Source: Geotrypetes seraphini (taxonomy: Eukaryota > Chordata > Amphibia > Gymnophiona > Dermophiidae). Taken from it: a stretch of 64,000 nt of DNA. Shown here one piece after another: positions 53,660 through 62,829 of the stretch. The DNA lies in contig NC_047095.1 of the NCBI RefSeq assembly GCF_902459505.1, positions 118,483,380-118,547,379 on the forward strand, in the 5' to 3' direction. The number at the start of each line of letters is the position of its first letter. The first letter of the stretch is position 1. Made by a program: the position numbers and the translations under genes. The notes under the pieces are model-generated. The model saw only the letters and a program-made list of their open reading frames with translations. It was not told the DNA's origin and searched no databases.

Positions 53660-54117
53660 AAGAAGAAAAGAACAGTTAAGCCTTCTGGTCTCGCTCTCAA
53701 TCTCGGAGAGAGCAAGACCAGAAGGATTTGAGCATGCGTAAATGCTCAAAGCCAGTGCAGCCCAGCCCAGACCAGAAGAAGGAGGATCTCCGACGCACCG
53801 CCCAGCCCAGGCCGCGCCAGAAGAGGGAGGATCTTCGGGCACCGGCACTGGTGCCAAGTCGGGTAAAGGGTGTCATTGACGGCTTGGAGGGGGGAAAGTA
53901 GGATCGCGGTGGAGGGGGGGGCAACGCGAGTGGGGGGGGGATGCCGGATCGCGGTGGAGGGGGGGGCAACGCGAGCGGGGGGATGCCGGATCGCTTAGGG
54001 GGATGCCGGATCGCAGGGGGGGGGGGGGGTTACGAGGCACCAAGTTTGCGAATGTTTTGCTCGTCTTGCAAAACACTCGCAAACTGGTGCACTGGTAAAC
54101 CGAGGTACCACTGTACT
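53660..54117. mobile_element. CAGTGGTACC-family element, right part
   Basis: It ends GTAAACCGAGGTACCACTG as at 40,345, preceded by GCAAAACACTCGCAAACTGG. G-tract interior with repeated GATGCCGGATCGC words; the left end is missing. Confidence 0.75.
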
Positions 54118-54410
54118 CTTTTTGTATTTTTTATCTTCCCGAAATTTTTTGTTTTTTCTTTCCCTTTCCCATCGTTTTTAACCTTAATTGTTTCTCTTTA
54201 TAATCAGATTGTATTTCTTTCCTAGCCTCTCCTCATGTTTTAATAGGTTTGTATCCGTTGGTTTTTTATCATGTTTAGTAGACTTAGTCTTTTTTGTTAG
54301 TTATGTCTGTTTCCCCCTAACTCTGTAATTTTACTTATTTGTACATCGCCTAGAATTTTGAATAGGCGATTAATCAAATTTAATAATAAACTTGAAACTT
54401 GAAACTTGAT
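54118..54410 (+). mobile_element. LINE 3' tail with ACTTGAAA repeats
   Basis: Ends ATAGGCGATTAATCAAATTT and ATAAACTTGAAACTTGAAAC, an 8-bp tail repeat as in L2/CR1 groups. Confidence 0.65.
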
Positions 54411-54499
54411 ATGTGGATGAAATTTATACGTGTCTCTATGGTTGTTTTGCAATACTTACTGTGAATGTATTATTGTAACCCACCTTGTTAAGGGGGGGG

Positions 54500-54660
54500 G
54501 GTTAAAACTAAGGGGGCCCTTTTACTAAGGCGCGCTAACCAATTTAGTATGCTAAATGCTAACGCATCCATAGACTATAATGGGTGCGTTAGCATTTAAC
54601 GCGCGCTAATCTTTAGTGTGCGTTAAATCGGTTAGCACGCCTTAGTAAAAGAGCCCCTAA
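54500..54660. mobile_element. Hairpin miniature element (CCCTTTTACTAAGGCGCG ends)
   Basis: Arms GGGGGCCCTTTTACTAAGGC / GCCTTAGTAAAAGAGCCCC are inverted, with TGCTAACGCA / TGCGTTAGCA pairs inside. Confidence 0.8.
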
Positions 54661-54678
54661 ATAAACTATAGACTAAAC

Positions 54679-55117
54679 CAGTGTTTTTCGACCTTTTTAC
54701 CCCTATGGACTGGCATCGGTCCGTGGACCGGCGGTTGAAGAACACTGGGCTAAGTTGTGGGCCAGACCCCGCCCATCTCTACCCAATCTCCACCCCAGAC
54801 CCCGCCCCCATAATAGTACTAATTGCACCTTGCACGTCCCATGCCTCATCTGAAAGCCTTCCCTCTGGCGTTGCAACGTCAGAGAGAAGGCTTCTGGTTC
54901 AGGCGCAGGATGCCCGTAGGAGCCACTGCCTGTGGCTTTGTGCACTGAATCAGTTAGGAAGAGGGAGCTGGCTCGAAGATAACGCCGCATCGATCGCACC
55001 GTGGACCGGCGGTTGAAGAACACTGTTTTGGGCCTGATGCATGTGCTGGCCCTGTGGACCGGCAGGAAATTTCTATGGACCGGCACTGGTCCATGGTCTG
55101 GTGGTTGAAGAACACTG
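54679..55117. mobile_element. hAT element (CAGTGTTTTTCGACC ends)
   Basis: Inverted ends CAGTGTTTTTCGACC / GGTTGAAGAACACTG. Perfect 8-bp duplication GACTAAAC at 54,671-54,678 and 55,118-55,125. CGGCGGTTGAAGAACACTG also occurs inside at 54,731 and 55,008, suggesting nested or duplicated ends. Confidence 0.92.
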
Positions 55118-55125
55118 GACTAAAC

Positions 55126-55511
55126 TATAAACTATTTTAATTATTTTGTTTCATTTGTTTGGTGGGTTTGGGTCCGCTTGTGGCTGATTATCAGAATGGA
55201 CTACTTGATGGTTATAAATGTGATACCGATTGCATGTCATTTTGTAGAGAGGTGAAAACATTTGAATGTTTTATAATTATGTGTAATGTTATTGTATATG
55301 TCATATTAATTGACAGTGTTTATTATAAACTACTGAGAGCAGAGGTTATAATTGTAATGAATGATCAATACATAAATGACACTTTCCACTCAAGAACAGA
55401 CCATTGCACTTCTTGTGCAAACACTTTCTATGTCAAGGTCAATAGAAGGTTTCTAATGGTCAAACCTCCTACATCCTCCACAGTAGCATTTGTCAAATTA
55501 GGGCCTCCAAC
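55126..55511. other. Sequence downstream of gene A stop; nothing recognised
   Basis: AT-rich, no repeat ends. It probably includes the gene A 3' UTR on the minus strand. Confidence 0.4.
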
Positions 55512-55635
55512 TCAGAATGAAACGATCTCATCGGGAGATTCTGCCTTGAGAAGATTGTGTAGCTTTAGGCATTTGTTCTCACCATTGAGCTCCTTATGCT
55601 TCTCAGCGGGAATCCCAGAGACATATGGGTGAAGA
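55512..55635 (-). CDS. ApoM-like lipocalin gene A, candidate terminal exon (phase conflict)
   Basis: Acceptor CCCTCTGCAG, then a frame LHPYVSGIPAEKHKELNG, ENKCLKLHNLL, ending in TGA at 55,512-55,514. PA-x12-C equals the spacing in gene B (PAHIKEKFKARAQC), and a later PD pair also aligns. The intron to exon 5, without the hAT insertion at 55,841-56,552, would be about 235 bp, close to gene B's 287 bp. However, exon 5 leaves one open base and this exon offers one, not two, before the homologous frame. A one-base shift or a different splice site must be assumed, so gene A may be damaged. Confidence 0.55.
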
Positions 55636-55840
55636 CTGCAGAGGGCCTGGTTTTTAAATGTCTTCTTCTCCAAAGCCTGAATTGTTCCGGACTTTGCTGA
55701 AAAGGAAGAGTGGAAGAGCTTTGGCTATCGGAGAAAATGCCACCTGCTGCGACAGAAGAGACTCTACCACTATGAGGGAAAGCAGCAGGACCTCAGATTC
55801 CTACATTCTCACCCCTTCTCACTGGAATGACCCTCTAAAT

Positions 55841-56552
55841 CAAACTTGTCCAACCTTTTTCTATTGGGGTCCACATTTTATATTTTGCAACATCTGGAGG
55901 GCCAAAATCTGCAGTCGTATTTTGCCACGTGCTTCGTCAAATAGTGAGATAATATAATAGTGCCAGTTTCCTTACCAGCCTTAACCCAGGCTTGTTCTCT
56001 CATATATACTCTTGTCTTCACCCAGTTGCTCTTACGTACCCCTCAGCCTTCATCCAGTCTCTCTCTTTCATATACAAAGAGCTGAGTCATAGTGGGGAAG
56101 CGTGAATCTTACTGTAAACAGCACAAGAATTTCTAAGCATCTAAGGCCTAGAAAAAAGCACTTGGTGGCCAGTGTAGGGTTGCAAGGTTTCTTCTTTAAA
56201 ACAAGGACACCTTAGCCCCGCCCCATTCCACTTTCAGCTCCTCCCCATTCTGCCCCAGCCCCTCTCCCACACAAACCTTTGCCTCCTTCCCTGAGCTCAG
56301 GGCCGTGTCTGGAGGGCCTCTGCGCATGCGCAGACTTCAATGCAGTAACGTCACGTGCATGCACATGACATCATCACACCAACATGTGCGCATGCGCAGA
56401 GGGCCTCCAGACGAGCTCGGGGACTTTCAAAACTGCCGGGTTTTGGAAATCCCTCCAGGCACCCGGACATGTCCTCTACAAAGAGGACATGTCCGGGTTT
56501 CCTCGGACATCTGGTAACTCTGGGCCAGTGGGCCGTAGGTTGGGCAAGCCTG
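55841..56552. mobile_element. hAT element with a nested GGTTACC-type element
   Basis: Inverted ends CAAACTTGTCCAACC / GGTTGGGCAAGCCTG. Perfect 8-bp duplication CTCTAAAT at 55,833-55,840 and 56,553-56,560. About 56,170-56,520 inside is the AGGGTTGCAAGGTTTC...GACATCTGGTAACTC family of 10.49 kb. Confidence 0.9.
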
Positions 56553-56589
56553 CTCTAAATCCCTTCCATCCCCCGTCCTGAGTACTCAC

Positions 56590-56691
56590 AGAACAGGAAA
56601 AGAATAGATTTTGATGTTCCCAACAGCGATGCTTGCAGTAGCAGTTCATCCGGACAAGTTTCATAGACATTTATGAGCAAGGTACCTTCGT
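56590..56691 (-). CDS. ApoM-like lipocalin gene A, exon 5
   Basis: A 102-bp exon (2 + 33 codons + 1), acceptor TTTTCTTTCTTAAAG, donor GTGAGTACT. It encodes EGTLLINVYETCPDELLLQA and SLLGTSKSILFLF. The TCP-x3-LL pattern matches SCPGGIML of human ApoM and is equivalent to gene B exon 5. Confidence 0.85.
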
Positions 56692-56799
56692 CTTTAAGAA
56701 AGAAAACACAGAGCGATGAATTAGTAAACTAACTTTGTATTTTCCAGTTAAATTTACCAAGGGTAAAGGGTATGGCATTTGATTTGCTGCTTTTTCTGT

Positions 56800-57290
56800 A
56801 GGGTTTACACAATCCAAGTGGTTTACGTGGGGCAATGAAGTGTTGTGATTTGTCCAGAGTCACAGAGTACCTCAGGGTGTTGAGGCAGCTGCTCTAATCA
56901 CTAGGCCACACCTCCACTCCCAGTGGCCTATGATGCTAATTTCGCCCCCTTAGGGTGAAGAGTTTCAGTCTCTGGTAACCAGAGCTTAGATTGTGATGTC
57001 ACAAAGCCTCATTCCACCAATAAGAGTCAACCTCATCAATGACGTCAATACAATCAATAGCTTGATTGTAAAGGATAAAGGACTTCATATACTGCTTTTT
57101 CAGTGTGGTTATGATCAAAGCGGTTACATATTTTAGACAGGTACCTATTTTGTACCTGGGGCAATGGAGTGTAAGAGACTTGCCCAGAGTCACAGGGAGC
57201 TGCTGTGGGAATCAAACTCAGAACCTCGGGGTGTTGAGACAGCTGCTCTAACCGATAGGCCACTCTTTCGCACCACAGCTGTCTTATTGC
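56800..57290 (-). mobile_element. Two MIR-like SINE fragments and a LINE-tail unit
   Basis: About 56,800-56,930 and 57,070-57,290 carry core words (TTGCCCAGAGTCACAGGGAG) and B-box-like GAATCAAACTC, read on the minus strand. Between them is a piece of the tail unit of 1-985 (AAGCCTCATTCCACCAATAA). Confidence 0.65.
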
Positions 57291-57503
57291 AATCTGCCTT
57301 GGGCTGGTATGGAGAGAGGATGGAATATGAATATAAAAGTACTGGTGTCGATTTTCAGACTGCAGGAGGTAGGCGAGTCGGGAAATTCAACGCCGGGGCC
57401 ATATCTAGCAACTGGCATTGGATTTCCAGTTTATTTTTAGCCATGGTTGACACAGCTGGCCAAAATGATATCCGATTGGCTAAGTCGTAGTGGCTAAAGA
57501 TAG

Positions 57504-57890
57504 TCCAAGTGGCGTAGCGAGGGTGAGAGGCGCTCCTTTCCTGCCATCTTCTCCACCTCTTCCCCCCCGCCATGCGTGTGCGTGCCCCCTTCCCTTGCCC
57601 CGTACTTCCCCGGCATGAGCAGCATCACCAGCTTGCTGCTGGTGTCAGCTCTCCCTCTGATGTCACTTCCTAGGTGCGGAACTCGGAAGTGACGTCAGAA
57701 GGAGAGATGCCACCAGCTTGAGCAACAGGTTGGAGTTGCTGCTCGCACCGGGGAACGATTAGAGGTATGGTGGGGGAGGAGGGGGAAAGAGCGGAGGGGT
57801 GGAGAGGAGGAAGGTTGCCAGCATCCCCCCTAAGATGGTGCCTGGGACGAACCCCCATCCCCTCGCCTCACCTTACTACAACACTGGATA
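57504..57890. mobile_element. hAT-like element, second copy of the CAGTGGC family
   Basis: It starts CAAGTGGCGTAGCGAGGGT and ends CCTTACTACAACACTG. Flanks GATAGTCC/GATAGACC are a 7/8 duplication. Confidence 0.7.
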
Positions 57891-57969
57891 GACCTGCTCT
57901 TTAGGTGAGTTTCTCTGGCCACTAAACTTAGCTGGTCAGCTGATGAATTTTGGCACAACTGGCTAAGTT

Positions 57970-58325
57970 GACATCATAGGATTGCCAGATTTCTTCTTTA
58001 AAAAAAAAAGAAGGATACCTGGCACTGCCCGGTTCCGCCTCCAGCTCCACCCCTAGTCAAACCTCCTGTCTCCTTCCCCAAGGTCTGTAGGCCCTCTGTA
58101 CATACGCAGACATTGATGCGATGACATCACGTGCGTGGCGGGCATATGATGTCATTACGTCGATGCTTGCGCATACGTGCAGGGCCTCCAGACGTGGTCC
58201 CCAGCTGGGGACGTCCAAAACCCAGACAAACTGCCAGATTGCGGAAATCCATCTGGGCACCCGGACAGTCCTCTAAAAAGAGGACATGCCTGGGTTTCCC
58301 CGGACATCTGGGAACCCTACGACAT
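57970..58325. mobile_element. Non-autonomous element, GGTTACC-end family
   Basis: TAGGATTGCCAGATTTCTTC at the left and GACATCTGGGAACCCTAC at the right are inverted; the interior is like 10.49 kb. Confidence 0.7.
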
Positions 58326-58439
58326 AGCCGCTGACTGGGATTTTCAGCAGGGGATAGCTTTGAGAGGAAAAGAGACAGAGCGAGAGCCAAGAGATATGGG
58401 ATCCGTTCTTGGGATCCCCTGCAGAGTTTGCTCTGCTGA

Positions 58440-59000
58440 ATGATCAATTAGATAAAAAGTATATCAGTTGCCTAAAAATCTAGTAAACAAATATGTTTTC
58501 AATTGTCTCCTAAAATGTTAAGAGCTAGAGATCGCAATTAAAGGATTAAAATCTTTATCCCATGATGCTGCTTGATTCGACAAAAGACGTTGATGATATT
58601 TTTTTAATATTTGCAGCCTTTAACAGATGGAAAAACAAATAGAGCGCATGAGCGTCTAGAGCGCTTTGAATTTGCAAATGTGAATGAATCCACAAGGTAA
58701 TTGGGTATAAGACCAGATAATACCTTGAAACAAATGCAACCAAACTTGAATTTCACACGAGCTTCGACTGGCAACCAATGCAGTTCGCGGGGAAAAAAAA
58801 GGACCGATGCGATCAAACTTTTGCAGATTGAAAATCAGTCAAACGGCTGCATTCTGGATAATGCATAATCTACTGAGATTTCTTTTTTTTTTAGTACCAG
58901 CGAAGTAAACAATATTACAATAATCCAACTGGTGTAGAACTAAAGATTGTACCAGCAGTTTAAATGATGAAACATCAAAATATGCTCTGATAGTACGCAG
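58440..59000 (-). mobile_element. L2-like LINE fragment (gene A intron)
   Basis: The minus strand gives RTIRAYFDVSSFKLLVQSLV, LHQLDYCNIVYFAG and RELHWLPVEARVKFK in broken frames, the same order as the 18.8-19.67 kb copy. Confidence 0.75.
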
Positions 59001-59009
59001 TTTCCGTAC

Positions 59010-59077
59010 CTGTGAACTTGGAGATCCATTTTTCAGGAGCCTTGTATTCACCCTCTTCAATGCCTGCCACATCTGTC
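59010..59077 (-). CDS. ApoM-like lipocalin gene A, exon 4
   Basis: A 68-bp exon (1 + 22 codons + 1), acceptor TTTCTCCACTTGCAG, donor GTACGG. It encodes TDVAGIEEGEYKAPEKWISK then FT. APEKWISKFT aligns with VPRKWIYHLT of human ApoM without gaps. Both junction phases fit exons 3 and 5. An L2-like fragment abuts the donor side. Confidence 0.85.
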
Positions 59078-59084
59078 CTGCAAG

Positions 59085-59460
59085 TGGAGAAATGGGTGAC
59101 AGGTCAAAAGCGCGCAAGACAATCGCGCGCGGGCAAAATCGCGCAGATAACTCAGCGCAAAGACAATTGGGCGTTAAGACAAGTGAGCGCAAAGACAACC
59201 GAGCGTAAGACATTTGAGCGCAGTTGTCTTGCGCTGAGTTGTCTTGCGCTCAGTTGTCCCGCTCGTGCACATTTCGGAAAATAATTTGCTCTCAATTGTC
59301 TTGCGCTCAAATGTCTTACGCTCGGTTGTCTTTGCGCTCACTTGTCTTAACGCTCAATTGTCTTCCGCTCATTTGTCTCGCGCTAAGTTGTCTCGCGCTG
59401 AGTTGTCTGCGCGATTTTGTCCGCGCGCAATTGTCTTGCACGCTATTGTCTATGAACCGG
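59085..59460. repeat. Inverted array of GCGCTCAATTGTCTT-like 13-mers
   Basis: About 9 units of (G/A)AGCGCAAGACAAT type to the left and about 14 complementary units (TTGTCTTGCGCTCA) to the right, meeting near 59,222. The ends are a longer inverted pair (GCAAGACAATCGCGCGCG / CGCGCGCAATTGTCTTGC). The open frames (repeats of LSCALSCAEL) are by-products. Confidence 0.88.
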
Positions 59461-59995
59461 AGAAATGTACCTGATACAAAGGAATCCCCAACATAAGACG
59501 CCAATCCATAGATTCTATATATGGTGTCCAAATCTAGGTGAGCTGCTGAGCTAATTGGTTAATGAGCCTGTCTAATTGTTTAATGAGCCTGTTAATTACA
59601 ATTGGGTGCCTGCAAATAGTTATCGAAGTTAATTGGCACTCATTAAAATATATGTGGTTAGAGAAAGTTTAACTTGCACTCCGTAACCAATGGCTGAATG
59701 GGTCAAACTAAGAAAGAAACTACCACAGAAACCCATTCAATAAAGAAAAAAGATCAAAGACTTTGATCAGAAAAGGCAGAAAAAAACCTCAGTGTTGCAC
59801 GAAACTCTGTGAAGGACCAAATTTAACCTCCACTGCTGGCAACTTACTTCTGATATTTATAAAATCAGAAGCAAACACATCACTGGTCAAAAACTCCCTT
59901 ATCGTACTTTGTATAAAGTCGGTAAATGCCACGATTATTTTAACTATAACAGCATAAACATGGAAAGAAAATTTTTGAATGTACATATCCTAAGC
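59461..59995. other. No gene recognised (gene A intron)
   Basis: AT-rich; about 59,540-59,640 has short repeated TTAATGAGCCTG words. No exon is supported. Confidence 0.4.
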
Positions 59996-60595
59996 CTTCC
60001 GCTTAGCCATCTTGCTCCCCTCCAAGCCATCCAGAATTTGGCTGCACGACTCATAATCTGGGAGAGCTGCTATGATCACATTGCCCCTCTCCTAGAGTCA
60101 CTTCATTGGCTTCCCACCTGTTTCTGAATACAATTTAAACTTTTTTTTTTTCTTTTACTGATCTACAAATGCCCTCACTCAGCTGGCCCTCACTATCTAT
60201 CTTCACTTATCTCCCCCTATGATCCTCCCCCATGAGCTCCATTCAGTTGGTAAGTCCCTCCTGTCTGTACCCTTCTCGTCCTCTGCCAACTCCAGACTCT
60301 GTCCCTTCTACCTTGCTGCACTGTATGCTTGGAACAAACTGCCCAAATCCCTACGGCAGACTCCATCTCTGGCAGTGTTCAAGGCCCAGTTAAAAGCCCT
60401 CCTCTTTGAGAGTGCTTTCAACTCCTAACTCCTCTTGCCTTGGTTCTGCATCCCCAACCCTCTATGTCATGTCTGTCTGTCCAAGTTAGATTGTAAGCTC
60501 TTCTGAGCAAGGAGGACCATCTATAAATGTTAAAATGTACAGCGCTGCATAAGCCTTTCAGCATTATATAAGCAATAAACAGTAGTAGTAGTAAA
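59996..60595 (+). mobile_element. L2-like LINE 3' end
   Basis: Frames give LAPLQAIQNLAARLI, LLESLHWLPTC, ANSRLCPFYLAALYAWNKLP and SLAVFKAQLKALLFESAF, then a 3' part with ATGTACAGCGCTGCATAAGC and TAG repeats at 60,583-60,593. Confidence 0.88.
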
Positions 60596-61440
60596 GATTG
60601 AAGTCTTCAATCATTCAGATTCAAATGAGACAAAAGTAATGCATTTAGGCAGTAAGAATAAGGAACATGAGTATAGAATGTCAGGAGCAACTCTGGGTAA
60701 GAGCGAACAAGAAAGGGACCTGGGTGTACTGATAGATAGGACCCTGAAGCCGTCGGCACAATGCGCGGCAGCGGCAAAGAAAGCGAACAGAATGTTAGGA
60801 ATGATAAAGAAAGGAATCATGAGCAGATCGGAGAAAGTCATAATGCCGCTTTATAGAGCAATGGTCAGACCGCACTTGGAATACTGTGTCCAACATTGGT
60901 CTCCCAAACTAAAGAGGGATATAAAACTGCTGGAGAGGGTGCAGAGACGAGCAACGAAGCTAATAAGAGGTATGGAGAACTTGGAATATGAGGAACGACT
61001 CAAGAAACTAGGACTGTTCTCCCTTGAGAAGAGGAGGCTGCGAGGGGACATGATAGAGACGTTCAAAATACTGAAAGGCATCGATAAAATAGAGCAGGAA
61101 AATAAATTATTTACATTGTCCAACGTGACACGGACGAGAGGACATGGTTTGAAGCTAAGGGGGGGACAAGTCCAGGACAAATGTCCGGAAGTTCTGCTTC
61201 ACGCAGCGAGTGGTAGACGCCTGGAATGCTCTCCCAAAGGAGGTTATTAAGGAATCCACTGTGCTAGGATTCAAAGGCAAATTAGATGCACATCTCCTTA
61301 CGAGAGGCATAGACGGATATGGGTGACTAAAACTACATCAGGTGTATACCTGACTGGGCCTCCGCGTGTGCGGATCGCCGGACTCGATGGACCATGGGTC
61401 TGATCCGGAGATGGCAGTTCTTATGTTCTTATGTTCTTAT
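60596..61440 (+). mobile_element. CR1-like LINE 3' third (second subfamily)
   Basis: It encodes ERDLGVLIDRTLKPSAQCAA, MVRPHLEYCVQHWSPKLKRD and GLFSLEKRRLRGDMIETFKI, with a frameshift near 61,165 before the RKFCFTQRVVDAWN-type end. The tail GACTCGATGGACC and TTCTTATGTTCTTATGTTCT is at 61,382-61,440. Confidence 0.92.
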
Positions 61441-62007
61441 TTCAAATCATAAAAATGTCCTTCATAAATCCAATTTTTTCAACGTTCTCCAGAATAATAA
61501 AGGACAGTCCACATCCCAGTTTTCAAATAATGATGTATCGACTCTGGATTCCTCTCCAATAAGAGCCCCTGTTTTTCTTTCCATGTATATGCTCTTTCAG
61601 TTAAAATAATTGTGGCATTTAGTGACTTTAGTCAAATATCAGCCCCATAGATAGACTCCAATATCAGTCTTGACAGGAGGAAAAGGCAGGGCCTGTGAGC
61701 AGTCACTGACTCACAGGCCCCATGTTGATTGTCACTGTTGGGCAAAGGTCACAGTGGAGGTCCTGAGGAAGAAAGCATTACCATTTATGACCCTATTGAC
61801 TAATAATGTGATCTTATTAGTGGTCCCAAACCACAGTTTGGGAACCACTGATACAGGCTTATTCATTTGAGAATATGAAAGCGAGCACTCAATTTTTTGA
61901 TAGTGAAGTTCATGCTTGATTCTCAATATTTTTGATTATAGCAATATCACTTTTTTTTTAAATAATGAAGGTGCCTGGGGATGCGTGGCCTGCAAAGTGT
62001 GGCTTAC
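61441..62007. other. No gene recognised (gene A intron)
   Basis: AT-rich unassigned sequence. A CTGACTCACAGGCC/GGCCTGTGAGCAGTCA inverted pair lies near 61,690-61,720. Confidence 0.4.
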
Positions 62008-62147
62008 GTCGTAGGGCTCCGTGTGATGGTAATATTATTGCGATGATGAACAGTGATTTCTATCCAGCCGTGTATGTGGTTTTCATCTGCCTCTGGGGAT
62101 CTTGGGCTTGAAAATGCCTTAGCAACCAGTGTCCACCTGCCTGCGAT
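62008..62147 (-). CDS. ApoM-like lipocalin gene A, exon 3 (GxW exon)
   Basis: A 140-bp exon, acceptor GTATTTCCACAG, donor GTAAGC. It encodes IAGRWTLVAKAFSSPRSP, the lipocalin Gly-x-Trp signature, then GWIEITVHHRNNITITRSP with an NIT glycosylation site. It aligns throughout with gene B exon 3 (GRW-LVAKA, GWIE, TRSP), with one codon more. Gene A reads minus, upstream of gene B in the same direction, so the pair is a head-to-tail duplication. Confidence 0.87.
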
Positions 62148-62199
62148 CTGTGGAAATACAAAGAAACTGTGCAGCTATCAATTTGTGGATTTGTCTATT

Positions 62200-62770
62200 C
62201 AGTTGTGTGCTCACCTTCCTATTCACACATCTGTCCATCTAACCAGACAGACATCTGTCCATCTAGCCACCCATTCTTCTATCCATCTATCATCCATCCA
62301 TCCTTACATTCATCCATTCCTTCAATCATCTATCTATCTATCAATGGATGGATGGATAGATGAATGGATGGATATGAATAGGAAGATAGGTGGATGACAG
62401 ATGGATGGATAGACGGTGGATAGATGGGAGCATTGACACATGGCAGATGAATGATGGATCCTATTCATCCATTCATTCAGCCATGCATCAGCTAGAAGTG
62501 TTGGGAAGTTTTGCAAATACAAGTATTTAAAATAGTAATTTAAAGAGGAAATCTGGTATCCCTACATGCACCCAAACTCTCTATCCAGCCATCTACTCAT
62601 TCAACCATTGTTCTTCATATGTATATATTTCTAAATCTAGCCATTCCTTCATCTAACCATTCCTCATATCTCTGTCTTTTCATCCGTTCACCCATCCATT
62701 TTTTTTGTATTCATCCATTCCTACTTCTGTCCATTCTTCATTCTCTTCCTCCATCCATCCAGCTGACGTC
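62200..62770. repeat. CATC/GATG-rich simple sequence (gene A intron 2)
   Basis: CATC-type words to about 62,345, then GATGGATG words to about 62,460, an inverted arrangement able to form a hairpin, then more CATC words. Confidence 0.65.
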
Positions 62771-62776
62771 ACTTAC

Positions 62777-62829
62777 TTTGTTGAGATCTGTCAGAGGATC
62801 TTGTTGTAGAACTTCCTCGCAGGTTGTTG
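62777..62829 (-). CDS. ApoM-like lipocalin gene A, exon 2
   Basis: A 53-bp exon (2 + 17 codons), acceptor TGTTTTTCAAATTCAG, donor GTAAGT. It encodes TTCEEVLQQDPLTDLNK and joins exon 3 in phase 0, giving DLNK|IAGRW, the usual approach to the GxW strand, with a Cys in the mature N-terminus. The preceding signal-peptide exon was not found up to the window edge. Confidence 0.72.

Noticed and set aside
55650-55830. Open stretch on the plus strand (AEKEEWKSFGYRRKCHLL)
   Set aside because: It lies in the short gene A intron, has a stop just upstream, no start or splice support and no recognised family. Probably chance.
59224-59496. Leucine/cysteine-rich frames (LSCALSCAELSC type)
   Set aside because: Direct translation of the 13-bp word array.
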